DNA from: 2-02-FULL-66-14 sp964651335 | GTDB taxonomy: Bacteria; Pseudomonadota; Gammaproteobacteria; Burkholderiales; SG8-39 | NCBI GenBank assembly: GCA_964651335.1 | Contig: CAZYVT010000015.1 | Location: 1-64,000, forward strand | DNA length: 64,000 nucleotides | Direction of reading: 5' to 3' | Shown: piece by piece, positions 7,776 to 16,416 of the stretch | Numbering within the stretch: the stretch's first letter is position 1 | Layout of the letters: each line of letters starts with the position of its first letter | Translations under genes and position numbers: made by a program | Notes under the pieces: generated by a model | The model's input: only the letters and a program-made list of their open reading frames with translations | The model's database searches: none | What the model was told of the DNA's origin: nothing

Positions 7776-9695
7776 ATGACCGAGCCGCTGCGGCTTGCTC
7801 CCCTCGCCTTCGCGGCGGACGGCACGCCATATTCCGAGTCCTTCGGCGACATCTATCACAGCGCCGCAGGCGGTCCTGCACAAGCACGGCACGTGTTTCT
7901 CGGCGGCAACGGACTTCCGGAACGCTGGCGCGGCAGGCGCGCGTTCACCATCCTCGAAACCGGCTTCGGGCTGGGCCTCAATTTCCTCGCCACGTGGCAG
8001 GCGTGGCGCGACGATGCGGGGCGCAGCGAGCGTCTGCATTTCGTGTCCATCGAAAAGCATCCCTTCACGCGCCACGATCTGGAGCAGGCGCACGCGCGCT
8101 ACCCGGAGTTCGTCGCGCTCGCGGCCGAACTGCATGCGGCGTGGCCGATGCTCGTGCCGGGCCTGCACCGCCTCGAGTTCGAGGGCGGGCGCGTCGTGCT
8201 GACGCTCGCGCTCGCCGACGCCAGTCGCGCGCTGCGCACGCTGCGGCTTTCCGCGGATGCGGTGTACCTCGACGGCTTCGCACCGCAGAAGAACCCGGAG
8301 ATGTGGAGCGCGGCGACGATGAAGGCGGTCGCGCGCGCCTGCGCGCCCGAGGCGACCGCTGCCACCTGGAGCGCCGCAAGCTCGGTGCGCGAGGCGCTCG
8401 CCGCTGCGGGTTTCGAAGTCGCCAAGCGGCCCGGATTTGCGGGCAAGCGCGACATGCTCGCGGCGCGCATCGAGCCGCGCCGCGTGCGGGCGAAAACAGC
8501 GACGCCATGGCCGCAGCGACGCGCCATCGTAATCGGCGCCGGAATCGCCGGGGCCGCCGTGGCGGAACGGTTGTGCGCGCGTGCTTGGGAGGTGACGCTG
8601 CTCGAACGCCAGCCACGGCCCACACCCGGCGATCCGGGACGGCAGGCGGGCGTATTCCATCCGGTGGTGACGCCGGACGACAGCCTGTTCGCGCGCCTGA
8701 CGCGAGCGGGCTTTCTGCAGGCGCTCGCACGCTGGCGCGCGCTGGACGCCGCGGGACACGCGCCGGTGTGGGACGAATGCGGCGTGTTGCAGCTTGCGCG
8801 CGACGCGCGCGAAGACGCCGCGCAGCGCACAGCAATCGCGGCGCTCGGGCTGCCGGCCGATTACGCGCAGTACGTGACGCGCGAGGAAGCGAGCGCGCAT
8901 GCGGGCGTCCCGGTCGCCGCAAGCGGCCTGTGGTTCCCGGCCAGCGGCTGGATCAAGCCCGTGTCTCTTGCCGCGGCGCAGATCGCCGCGGCCGGCGAGC
9001 GGCTGGAGGCGAAGTTCGGCTGCGAGGTCGCGCGCATTTCCTTCGAGCGCGGCAACTGGTGCGCGTTCGACAGGGCGAACAGGCTGCTTGCGCAGGCGCC
9101 GGTCGCGGTGCTTGCCAATGCGGCCGAAGCGCCCGGGCTCGCGCCCTCGCGCGTCCTGCGCCTGCGCCGCGTGCGCGGCCAGGTCTCGTTCCTGCCCGAG
9201 GAGCGCATCGTCGCGCCGCACGTCGTCGTGCTGCGCGGCGGCTTCGTGCTGCCCGCAATCCACGGCGCCTCGATTGCCGGCGCAACCTACGACTTCGACG
9301 ACGAGGACCCGGCGCCACGCGCCTCGAGCCACGAAGGAAATGTCGAGCGGCTCGCGCGCATCCTCCCCGGCGCAGGTGCAGCGCTGGATCCTGCCTTGCT
9401 CGAAGGGCTGGTCGGATTTCGCGCGGTGGCGCCTGACCGGCTGCCGCTCATCGGCGCGCTTGCCGATGAAGACGGTCGCATGCCGAAGAACCCGCAGCTT
9501 GCGTCGCTGCCGCGGCAGGATGGGCTTTACGGGGCTTTCGCCTACGGCTCGCGCGGATTGCTCTGGGCCGGGCTCGGCGCCGAGCTGCTCGCGAGCCTCA
9601 TCGAAGGCGAGCCGCTGCCGCTCGAGGGACCGCTCGCCGACGCACTTGATCCGGGAAGGTTTCTGCTGCGCGCGCTGCGCCGGCGGGGCGGTTAG
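7776..9695 (+). CDS. mnmC: Bifunctional tRNA mnm5s2U34 biosynthesis enzyme MnmC
   Basis: 639 residues with both domains of MnmC. The N-terminal half is the SAM-dependent methyltransferase (MnmD part): TGFGLGLNFLATWQAW binds SAM and DGFAPQKNPEMW is characteristic. The C-terminal half starts near residue 248 with the FAD-binding AIVIGAGIAGAAVAERL and contains the DAO-type oxidoreductase that removes the carboxymethyl group. Together they complete mnm5s2U at the wobble position of certain tRNAs. ATG 7776 is the start that fits the family; a longer in-frame reading from 7704 would overlap mmsA. It stands alone, divergent from mmsA. Confidence 0.93.
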   Translation: MTEPLRLAPLAFAADGTPYSESFGDIYHSAAGGPAQARHVFLGGNGLPERWRGRRAFTILETGFGLGLNFLATWQAWRDDAGRSERLHFVSIEKHPFTRHDLEQAHARYPEFVALAAELHAAWPMLVPGLHRLEFEGGRVVLTLALADASRALRTLRLSADAVYLDGFAPQKNPEMWSAATMKAVARACAPEATAATWSAASSVREALAAAGFEVAKRPGFAGKRDMLAARIEPRRVRAKTATPWPQRRAIVIGAGIAGAAVAERLCARAWEVTLLERQPRPTPGDPGRQAGVFHPVVTPDDSLFARLTRAGFLQALARWRALDAAGHAPVWDECGVLQLARDAREDAAQRTAIAALGLPADYAQYVTREEASAHAGVPVAASGLWFPASGWIKPVSLAAAQIAAAGERLEAKFGCEVARISFERGNWCAFDRANRLLAQAPVAVLANAAEAPGLAPSRVLRLRRVRGQVSFLPEERIVAPHVVVLRGGFVLPAIHGASIAGATYDFDDEDPAPRASSHEGNVERLARILPGAGAALDPALLEGLVGFRAVAPDRLPLIGALADEDGRMPKNPQLASLPRQDGLYGAFAYGSRGLLWAGLGAELLASLIEGEPLPLEGPLADALDPGRFLLRALRRRGG

Positions 9696-9725
9696 CCCGA
9701 GTTTCTCGCTTGCGCCGCGTCGTTT

Positions 9726-9746
9726 GGTATTATGCCAGGTAATACC
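9726..9746 (+). promoter_or_regulatory. Operator-like inverted repeat overlapping a -10 box
   Basis: GGTATTA and TAATACC form a perfect 7-bp inverted repeat with a 7-base spacer. A -10-like TATTAT (9728-9733) lies inside the left arm. It is 31 bases before the ribbon-helix-helix antitoxin ATG, as expected for autorepression by that protein. Confidence 0.55.
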
Positions 9747-9776
9747 CGGTGGATTTCGCACCGGAAGGAGGCTGCA

Positions 9777-10028
9777 ATGACCCTGACCGTGAAGCTGGGC
9801 CCGGAGCTCGAGCAGACGCTCGCCCGGCGCAGCGCCGAGCGAGGCGTGCCGAAAAGCACGGTGGTGAAGGAAGCGCTCGCCGAATACCTTGTCCGCGAGC
9901 CCGTCTCGGCCTACGAGGCGGGAAAGGACCTCTTCGGCCGCCACGGCAGCGGCGACGGCAAGCTTTCGGTCCGGCGCAGGGAGCACTACGCGGCGATCGT
10001 CGATGCAAAACAGCGCCGTCGTCGATAG
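9777..10028 (+). CDS. Ribbon-helix-helix (CopG-type) antitoxin
   Basis: 83 residues. The N-terminal strand-helix-helix (TLTVKLGPELEQTLARRSAE, then KSTVVKEALAEYLVRE) is a typical RHH DNA-binding dimer unit. The rest is charged and probably binds the toxin. ATG 9777 has a strong GGAAGGAGG ribosome site; the ATG at 9732 lies inside the operator and is unlikely. It overlaps the downstream PIN toxin gene by 26 bases, a long overlap that points to coupled expression. Confidence 0.82.
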   Translation: MTLTVKLGPELEQTLARRSAERGVPKSTVVKEALAEYLVREPVSAYEAGKDLFGRHGSGDGKLSVRRREHYAAIVDAKQRRRR

Positions 10029-10446
10029 CGGACCGCTGATCGCCCTGTTCGATCGCGACGACGCGTACCACGCGCCGGTGGTGAGGTTTCTCGGCGCTCA
10101 TTCGCGACTGCGCCTGTGCAGCACCTGGGCCGTCCTCAATGAAACCAGCGCACTGCTCGCGTCGCGGGTCGGCAAGCAGGCCGAGATCGATTTCCTCGAA
10201 TGGGTCGAGCGCGGGGGACTCAAGGTGGTCGCGCAGGACTCGACGGCGCTGCCGCGCATCCGCGCCCTGATCGCGAAGTATCGCGACCTCCCTTTCGATT
10301 TCGCAGACGCCAGCGTCGCCGTGCTCGCCGAGCAGACCGGCATCGCGCAGGCGCTGACGCTCGACCGCCACTTCGAGGTCTATCGCGATGCGCGCGGCCG
10401 GCCGCTCAAGAACCTCCTCGCGGCGAAACGCGTGCGAGCCCGCTGA
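10003..10446 (+). CDS. PIN-domain toxin (VapC-like)
   Basis: 147 residues. PIN acidic residues are visible at AVVDSGPLIALFDRDD, in NETSALLASRVG, and in FDFADASVAVLAEQTG followed by LTLDRHFEVYRD. Predicted RNase toxin neutralised by the preceding RHH protein, whose 3' end it overlaps. Its stop codon is the last base before the run of Ns, but the same 55 bases recur after the gap, so the gene is complete. Its last 18 codons and stop are therefore present twice in the scaffold. Confidence 0.83.
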   Translation: MQNSAVVDSGPLIALFDRDDAYHAPVVRFLGAHSRLRLCSTWAVLNETSALLASRVGKQAEIDFLEWVERGGLKVVAQDSTALPRIRALIAKYRDLPFDFADASVAVLAEQTGIAQALTLDRHFEVYRDARGRPLKNLLAAKRVRAR

Positions 10447-10546
10447 NNNNNNNNNNNNNNNNNNNNNNNNNNNNNNNNNNNNNNNNNNNNNNNNNNNNNN
10501 NNNNNNNNNNNNNNNNNNNNNNNNNNNNNNNNNNNNNNNNNNNNNN
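10447..10546. other. Assembly gap of 100 N
   Basis: Exactly 100 N, the conventional filler for a gap of unknown size. The bases on both sides are identical for 55 positions, so the true gap is probably zero and the two contigs overlap. Confidence 0.97.
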
Positions 10547-10601
10547 GCGCGGCCGGCCGCTCAAGAACCTCCTCGCGGCGAAACGCGTGCGAGCCCGCTG
10601 A
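10547..10601 (+). repeat. 55-bp repeat of 10392-10446 across the gap (assembly artefact)
   Basis: Positions 10547-10601 repeat 10392-10446 exactly and stop at the same TGA. An overlap of 55 bases at contig ends is what a de Bruijn assembler run at k=55 leaves. It is not a biological duplication. Confidence 0.88.
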
Positions 10602-10613
10602 TGCTGCGCGGGC

Positions 10614-11405
10614 TCAACGCCCGTTGAAGGTGGGCGCCGCCAGCTTCTTCGCGAACGCATTCACGCCGGCGCGAAAATCCTCGCTGTGACCCGTGGCGGC
10701 AATCGCCTGTGCCTCGAGCTCCATTTGCGTTTCGAGGCTTTCCTGCGTCGATTGATGAAACAGCTGCTTCGCGCGCCCGATCGCGAACGTCGGTCCTTGC
10801 GCCAGTTCGTGCGCGAGCACCGCGACCGCGGCCGGAAAATCGGCGTCCGCAACCAGGCGGTTCACCAATCCCCATTCCATCGCCTCGCGCGCCGAGAGCG
10901 TGCGATTGGTGAGATAAAGCTCCATCGCGCGGCTGTAGCCGATGAGGCGCGGCAGGAACCAGGTCGAACTCCCGTCGGGCGCAGCGCCGATGCGCGAATA
11001 CGCGAGCGTGAAGCGCGCAGACTCCGCCGCCAGCACCAGGTCGCCGGAAATCGCGAGGCTCATGCCGGCGCCCGCCGCCACGCCGTTCACCGCCATCACG
11101 ACCGGCTTCGGCGTGCGCGCAAGGCGCGAGATCGCGCCATGGAAATGGGTGGTGAGCCGCTTGAGATGAATCCCGATGCGATCGAGGTTGTCGGCGAAGT
11201 CCTTGACGTCGCCGCCGCCGCAGAATGCCTTGCCTGCGCCGGTGACGACGATGCAGCGCACCGAGCGGTCCTCGTCGGCCTCGATGACCGCGTGACACAG
11301 ATCGCGGCCGAGCGCGAGGTTCAGCGAATTGAAGGCTTCGGGACGGTTGAGCGTGAGCGTCGCGATGCCGCCGTCGATGTTGTACTTCAGCGTTTCGTAG
11401 GTCAT
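10614..11405 (-). CDS. Crotonase-family enoyl-CoA hydratase/isomerase, PaaG-like
   Basis: 263 residues. Oxyanion motifs KAFCGGGDVKDF and AAGAGMSLAISGD are intact. The first hydratase glutamate is replaced by serine (AGAGMSLA) and the second region reads GAAPDGSSTWFLPRLIG with aspartate. That pattern is close to PaaG-type isomerases (VPDxxGTWFLPR), which use a single aspartate, so isomerisation of a ring- or chain-enoyl-CoA is more likely than hydration. It overlaps the lutB stop by four bases (ATGA) and ends the lutA-lutB operon. Substrate unknown. Confidence 0.8.
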   Translation of the reverse strand: MTYETLKYNIDGGIATLTLNRPEAFNSLNLALGRDLCHAVIEADEDRSVRCIVVTGAGKAFCGGGDVKDFADNLDRIGIHLKRLTTHFHGAISRLARTPKPVVMAVNGVAAGAGMSLAISGDLVLAAESARFTLAYSRIGAAPDGSSTWFLPRLIGYSRAMELYLTNRTLSAREAMEWGLVNRLVADADFPAAVAVLAHELAQGPTFAIGRAKQLFHQSTQESLETQMELEAQAIAATGHSEDFRAGVNAFAKKLAAPTFNGR

Positions 11406-12832
11406 GGCCGCAGCCATCGCACATTGGACGGGTGCGAGGCGTACATCTCCCTGAAGGTTTTTCCCTCCGGCGCGGGGAAATCGCGTCCCAGCGTCCAGCC
11501 GGGATCGAACGGCAGGCGCGAGATCGCGCCACGCCGGCCGCCCATCCAGTGGAGCACGCGCGCGGCGATCTTGGTCGCCAGCGCGTAGAGCCAAGGCCGC
11601 GTGGCGAAAGCAGCCCAGATCCGCAGTCCGGCCCGCTCGGCCCATGGACGCAGATTCTGCTCGACCTGGCGCTCGCGCAGCTTCCGCAACAGGGCAGGAA
11701 GCGGGATCATCACCGGGCAGGCGACCTCGCAGGCGCCGCACAGCGTCGCCGCCTGCGGCAAATCGAGCGCGTTCTCCAGGCCGTTGTACACCGGCGTGAG
11801 CACCGAGCCCATCGGCCCCGGATAGACCCAGCCGTAGGCGTGACCGCCGACGGTCTGGAACACCGGGCAGTGGTTCATGCACGCACCGCAACGAATGCAG
11901 CGCAGCATCTCCTGCAGGTCGCCGCCCACCAGGCGTGTGCGCCCGTTGTCCACCAGGATCACGTACAGATGCTCCGGGCCGTCGGAGTCGCCCTCCGCCT
12001 TTGGCCCGGTGAGGATCGAAAAGTAGTTTTCGATCTCCTGCCCGGTCGCGGAGCGCGGCAGGATCCTGTTGAGCGTGGTGAGATCCTCGAGCGTCGGAAT
12101 CACCTTCTCGATCCCGGTGATCGCAACGTGCACGCGCGGCAGCGTCGTCACCATGCGGCCGTTGCCCTCGTTGGTCACGACCGCCACCGACCCGGTCTCG
12201 GCAACCAGAAAATTCGCCCCCGAAATTCCGAGATCGGCAGACAGAAAATGCGGACGCAGCATTTCGCGCGCCTCGCGCGTCATCCCGGCGATATCGTCGC
12301 TGCGCGGCCGGCCGTGGTGTTTGACGAACAGGTCCGACACTTCAGCCATGTCCTTGTGAATTGCCGGCGCGATGATGTGCGACGGAGGCTCGCCGGCGAG
12401 CTGCAGGATGTATTCGCCCAGGTCCGTCTCGACCGGCTGCACGCCGGAGGCGGCGAGCACTTCGTTCAGCCCCGCCTCCTCGGAGAGCATCGACTTCGAC
12501 TTGATCGCCTTCTTCAGTCCATGGCGGGCGCAAATTTCGAGGACCTGCCGGCACGCCTCGGCGGCCTCCTCCGCCCACAGCACGACGGCGCCGCGGCGCG
12601 TCGCTTCCTGCTCGAAGCGGAGCAGCCATCCATCCAGGTGCTCGATTGCCCGGTCGCGGATTTCCGCGCTCGCGGCGCGCAATTCCTCGAAGGCCGGAAC
12701 ACCGTACGCGTCGCGCGCCGCAGCGCGCTTTTCCGCAAACCCGCTCCCAAATCTTTTCAGGTTGGCCTGCAGCCGGACATCGGCAAGCGCCCGGGAAGAG
12801 TTCTGCCTGAAATGCACCGAGGCAATCTGCAT
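11402..12832 (-). CDS. lutB: Lactate-utilisation type iron-sulfur protein LutB
   Basis: 476 residues. An N-terminal LUD domain (AIKSKSMLSEEAGLNE, SGANFLVAETGSVAVVTNEG) is followed by ferredoxin-like 4Fe-4S motifs: Cys312, 315, 318 and 322 in CIRCGACMNHCPVF, and Cys365, 368 and 372 in LCGACEVACPV. In LutABC/LldEFG this subunit passes electrons from L-lactate oxidation. It overlaps lutA by one base. A separate LutC (LldG) gene is absent here; the next gene is a PaaG-like crotonase. The operon could therefore oxidise a different 2-hydroxyacid. Confidence 0.87.
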   Translation of the reverse strand: MQIASVHFRQNSSRALADVRLQANLKRFGSGFAEKRAAARDAYGVPAFEELRAASAEIRDRAIEHLDGWLLRFEQEATRRGAVVLWAEEAAEACRQVLEICARHGLKKAIKSKSMLSEEAGLNEVLAASGVQPVETDLGEYILQLAGEPPSHIIAPAIHKDMAEVSDLFVKHHGRPRSDDIAGMTREAREMLRPHFLSADLGISGANFLVAETGSVAVVTNEGNGRMVTTLPRVHVAITGIEKVIPTLEDLTTLNRILPRSATGQEIENYFSILTGPKAEGDSDGPEHLYVILVDNGRTRLVGGDLQEMLRCIRCGACMNHCPVFQTVGGHAYGWVYPGPMGSVLTPVYNGLENALDLPQAATLCGACEVACPVMIPLPALLRKLRERQVEQNLRPWAERAGLRIWAAFATRPWLYALATKIAARVLHWMGGRRGAISRLPFDPGWTLGRDFPAPEGKTFREMYASHPSNVRWLRP

Positions 12833-13557
12833 CACCGTTCCCAAGTGAGCAGTTCGGCGATGTGCAGCACCCGGGTCTTGTCGTCGCCCATGCGCCGCAG
12901 CCTGCCTTCGATATTGAGCATGCAACCTAGGTCGCCGAGCACCACCGCGCCGGCGCCGCTGGCGTGAACCTGGTCGCACTTCGTATTTGCCATCGCCGCG
13001 GAGATCTCGCCGAACTTGATCGAGAACGTGCCGCCGAAGCCGCAGCAGGTCTCGCTTTCCTTCATCTCCTTCAGCTGCACGGCCGGCATTTTCGCGATCA
13101 GCGCGCGCGGCTGCTGCTTCACGCCGAGCTCGCGCAGGCCGGAACAGGAGTCGTGGTACGTGACCATTCCGGCGTAGTCGCCGGGAACCTTGCCGAGACG
13201 GGCGACGTTGACCAGGAAGTCGGTGAGTTCCCAGGTCTTTGCCGCGAGGCGCTCCGCGCGCTCGAGCCAGGCGCCCTCGCCGGGGAACAGATCCTTGTAG
13301 TGGGTCTTGACCATCCCCGCGCACGAGCCCGAAGGCGCGACCACGTAGTCGCAGGACTCGAATTCCCCGATCAGTTTCTGCGCGAGCGCGCGCGCCGACG
13401 GCCGGTCGCCCGAATTCCATCCCGGCTGGCCGCAGCAGGTCTGCGAGGCCGGGACGATCACTTCGCAACCCGCCGCTTCGAGGAGCTTCAGCACCGCGAA
13501 GCCGATGCGCGGGCGGACGAGATCGACCAGGCAGGTGACGAAAAGTCCGACACGCAT
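12832..13557 (-). CDS. lutA: Lactate-utilisation type (Fe-S)-binding protein LutA
   Basis: 241 residues from the ATG at 13557, which gives the standard MRVGLFVTCLVDLVRP start; an ATG at 13578 adds seven residues. Two CCG domains, each with a cysteine pair typical of heterodisulfide-reductase/LutA proteins, appear as ASQTCCGQPGWNSGD and SETCCGFGGTFSIKFG. Works with LutB in NAD-independent lactate oxidation. First gene of the minus-strand operon, divergent from the IclR regulator 50 bases away. Confidence 0.87.
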   Translation of the reverse strand: MRVGLFVTCLVDLVRPRIGFAVLKLLEAAGCEVIVPASQTCCGQPGWNSGDRPSARALAQKLIGEFESCDYVVAPSGSCAGMVKTHYKDLFPGEGAWLERAERLAAKTWELTDFLVNVARLGKVPGDYAGMVTYHDSCSGLRELGVKQQPRALIAKMPAVQLKEMKESETCCGFGGTFSIKFGEISAAMANTKCDQVHASGAGAVVLGDLGCMLNIEGRLRRMGDDKTRVLHIAELLTWER

Positions 13558-13607
13558 GGGCGGAATCATAGCGTGCATTTCACATCGTAAGATAGAATTC
13601 CGGCCCC

Positions 13608-14396
13608 ATGTCCGCGCAAGACGAACGCAAGAGCCCGATCCAGGTCATCGAGCGGATGATGAAGCTGCTCGATACGCTTGCCGGTCACCCGGAACCGCTC
13701 GGCCTGAAGCAGATCGCGCAATACACGGGGCTCCACCCCTCGACCGCGCATCGCATCCTCGCGGCAATGGCCGCCGACCGGCTCGTGGACCGCGTCGAAC
13801 CCGGCAGCTACCGGCTGGGGATGCGGCTCCTGGAGCTCGGCACGCTGGTGCGCTCGCGGATCAGCGTGCGCGAGCTGGCGCTACCGATGATGCGCGAGCT
13901 CCACGCGCAGACCGGCGAGACCGTGAACCTCTCGGTGCGCCACGACGACGAGATCGTGTATGTCGAGCGTACTTCGTCAGGCCGTTCGGCGATGCGCATC
14001 GTGCACATGATCGGCGCCCGCGCGGCGCTGCACGTCACCGCCGCCGGCAAGCTCTTTCTGCTCGAGGAGGGGTTCGGCAAGCTGCGCGACTATGCCAAGC
14101 GCACCGGGCTTGCGCCGCACACCAGGAATTCGCTTTCCAGCCTGCCGGTGCTCGAGCGCGACCTCGAGCGCATCCAGCGCCAGGGCTGGGCGACGGACAA
14201 CGAGGAGGTGGAAATCGGCGTGCGCTGCGTCGCCGCCGCGGTGCGCGACGACGCGGGCCAGCTGATCGCCGCGCTCTCGATCTCGACGCCGGCGGATCGA
14301 ATGAAGCCGCAGTGGGGCCCGTTGGTGAAGGAAGCAGCGGAAAGAATTTCACGCGCCGTCGGCCACCGGCCCGGAGCGCGGATCGGGGCGCACTAG
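13608..14396 (+). CDS. IclR-family transcriptional regulator
   Basis: 262 residues. The winged-helix N-terminus (IQVIERMMKLLDTLAG, GLKQIAQYTGLHPSTAHRIL) is followed by the IclR effector domain with GETVNLSVRHDDEIVYVER and ISTPADRM near the end. Divergent from lutA across 50 bases, it is the obvious candidate regulator of the lutA-lutB operon, probably responding to a small organic acid. Its stop overlaps the 3' end of egtD on the other strand. Confidence 0.88.
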   Translation: MSAQDERKSPIQVIERMMKLLDTLAGHPEPLGLKQIAQYTGLHPSTAHRILAAMAADRLVDRVEPGSYRLGMRLLELGTLVRSRISVRELALPMMRELHAQTGETVNLSVRHDDEIVYVERTSSGRSAMRIVHMIGARAALHVTAAGKLFLLEEGFGKLRDYAKRTGLAPHTRNSLSSLPVLERDLERIQRQGWATDNEEVEIGVRCVAAAVRDDAGQLIAALSISTPADRMKPQWGPLVKEAAERISRAVGHRPGARIGAH

Positions 14397-15388
14397 GCCG
14401 CGGAAAGCCCGAACAGCGCGAACCAGCCGCGTGCGTCGTGCCACACCTTTTCGGTGCGGAAACCTGCCGCGCGCGCCAGTGCGCGGAACTCTTCGATCGA
14501 GTACTTGCACGAGTTCTCGGTGTGGATCGACTCGCCGACGTCGAAAGAGAAGCGGTGCCGGCCGATGCGCACCGCCTGCCTCGCGAGCGACACCAGGTGC
14601 ATCTCGATCCTGCCCAGCGCGGCGTTGTAGAACGCGTAATGCGCGAAGTGGCGAAGAATGAAATCGCCGCCGAGTTCGCGGTTGATCCGCTGCAGAAGAT
14701 TCAGGTTGAACGCCGTGGTGACGCCCTTCGCGTCGTTGTATGCAGCGTGCAGGACGTTCGCGTCCTTCTTCAGATCCACCCCGACAAGCATTGCGCCCCG
14801 TTTGCCGATCTGGCCGCGGGACATGCTCAGGAACGCGTGCGCCTCCTCCGGCGTGAGGTTGCCGATCGTCGAACCCGGGAAATACACCACGCGCCGCCCT
14901 GCGCTGCGCGCCCGGTACACCGGGAGCTTGAGCGGCTGCATGAAATCGCCCACCACGCCGAGGATGTCGAGCGACGGAAAATCACGCGCGAGGCGCTTTG
15001 CGGCATCCTGTAGCGCGGCCTCCGAAATGTCCACCGGCACATATACGGCGGGCCGCAAGGACCGCAACAGAAGCCGCGTTTTGACGCTGGCGCCGCTTCC
15101 GTATTCGATCAGCTCGGCGCCGCGACCGGCGAAGCGCGCGATCTCGCCGAGGTGACGGCGCGTCAGCGCCAGCTCGCAGCGGGTCGGGTAATACTCCTTC
15201 AGTCGGCAGATCGCCTCGAAAAGCCGGCTGCCTTGGGCGTCGTAGAAGTACTTCGGGGAAAGCGTCTTTTGCCGCAGCGACAGCCCGGCGACCACGTCCT
15301 CGCGGAAACTGTCCGCCGGAACGACGGACCGGTGGATGCGGACGCTGCCTAGCTTCTGGGTCCCGCGGCGGCGTTGGTCTCGAGCCAC
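14393..15388 (-). CDS. egtD: EgtD-like L-histidine N-alpha-methyltransferase
   Basis: About 331 residues. EgtD trimethylates histidine to hercynine, the first step to ergothioneine. Family marks: SFREDVVAGL, LSPKYFYDAQGSRLFEAI, the SAM site LIEYGSGASVKTRLLL, VPVDISEAAL, FPGSTIGNLTPEEA, and a C-terminal TENSCKYS where Glu and Ser match substrate-binding residues. The start is uncertain: there is no ATG near the expected position, so I used the GTG at 15388, inside the 3' end of pbpG; an ATG at 15433 gives 346 residues. No egtB lies nearby, so this is an orphan egtD in the window. Confidence 0.82.
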   Translation of the reverse strand: MARDQRRRGTQKLGSVRIHRSVVPADSFREDVVAGLSLRQKTLSPKYFYDAQGSRLFEAICRLKEYYPTRCELALTRRHLGEIARFAGRGAELIEYGSGASVKTRLLLRSLRPAVYVPVDISEAALQDAAKRLARDFPSLDILGVVGDFMQPLKLPVYRARSAGRRVVYFPGSTIGNLTPEEAHAFLSMSRGQIGKRGAMLVGVDLKKDANVLHAAYNDAKGVTTAFNLNLLQRINRELGGDFILRHFAHYAFYNAALGRIEMHLVSLARQAVRIGRHRFSFDVGESIHTENSCKYSIEEFRALARAAGFRTEKVWHDARGWFALFGLSAA

Positions 15389-16293
15389 TTGCGGATGCGG
15401 TTGGCGTCGCCAATCCGCGAGTACCTGCCCCACGAATCGAGCAGCACGACCACGAGCTCCCGCGACGCCACCCGCACGCGCATCACGAGGCAGCGTCCGG
15501 CCTCACTGATAAAGCCGGTCTTGGAGAGTCCGATGTCCCAGGTGCTGCTCCGCACCAGTCCGTTGGTGTTGCGATACGCGAGCGGGCGGCCGAGCGCGTA
15601 TACCGTGGCGCTGTCGCGTGTCGAGTAATTCCGGATCACCGGATGCTCGTGCGCGGCCCTGACGAGCCTGGCGAGATCCTGCGCGCTCGACACGTTGGCC
15701 GAGGAAAGCCCGGTCGGATCCGAAAAGTGCGTGTCGTGCATGTCGAGCACCTGCGCTTTGGCGTTCATCATGCGGACGAAGGCCTCGGTGCCGCCGGGGT
15801 AGGTCCGCGCCAGCGCCGCCGCGGCACGGTTTTCCGATGCCATCAGCGCGAGCAACAGCAATTCGTGCCGCGTGAGAACCGAGCCGGGCCGCAGCCGCGA
15901 ACGAGTTCCCTTCAGCACGTCCTGGTCCTCGCCGCTTACCGCGACGCGTTGCGCAAGATCCAGTTTGCCGTCGAGCAGCACGAGCGCAGTCATGAGCTTG
16001 GTGATCGAGGCGATCGGCAGTACGGACTCGGCGTTCTTCGCCAGGATGATCTCGCCGCTCGATGCATCCTGCACCAGCGCGACGGAGGAGCGCAGGAACA
16101 CCTTGTCGGGTTGCTCGCGCTGCAGGCGTTGCGCGAGCGCCTCCGCGTGTGCGTCGGCACGCCGCGCCGCGGCGCCGTGCTTCCCGGCGTCGGCAGCTTG
16201 CGCGAAACCGATCGCGAGCGCGAGCGCGGCGGCGAGGGCAAAAACTGCGACGATTTTTTCCAAGTGGTGCAAGGTTCTCGGCTGTGGTTGCAT
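15349..16293 (-). CDS. pbpG: D-alanyl-D-alanine endopeptidase (PBP7-like)
   Basis: 314 residues from ATG 16293. A signal peptide spans about residues 12-33. The three motifs of serine penicillin-binding proteins are present: SITK (Ser96, Lys99), SEN (residues 153-155) and KTG in GLSKTGFISEAG. Family member S11, acting on peptidoglycan cross-links in the periplasm. An in-frame ATG at 16413 would add a non-signal-like stretch and run to within four bases of the ABC gene, so the shorter start is preferred. Its 3' end overlaps the probable egtD start. Confidence 0.87.
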   Translation of the reverse strand: MQPQPRTLHHLEKIVAVFALAAALALAIGFAQAADAGKHGAAARRADAHAEALAQRLQREQPDKVFLRSSVALVQDASSGEIILAKNAESVLPIASITKLMTALVLLDGKLDLAQRVAVSGEDQDVLKGTRSRLRPGSVLTRHELLLLALMASENRAAAALARTYPGGTEAFVRMMNAKAQVLDMHDTHFSDPTGLSSANVSSAQDLARLVRAAHEHPVIRNYSTRDSATVYALGRPLAYRNTNGLVRSSTWDIGLSKTGFISEAGRCLVMRVRVASRELVVVLLDSWGRYSRIGDANRIRKWLETNAAAGPRS

Positions 16294-16416
16294 GTCCTTG
16301 TGCTTATTGGCTTTTTTCTCGTGCCCGCGAGTGTAGCCCAAGGTTTTCAGAAATTGCAAGCAAAAAGAAAGGTCTAGCCCCCGGTTCTCGAAACAGCGTG
16401 AACTGGGTGGCACAGC

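Noticed and set aside
10200..10601. Frames that run through the N block
   Set aside because: They include unknown residues and only exist because the 55-bp end is repeated after the gap.
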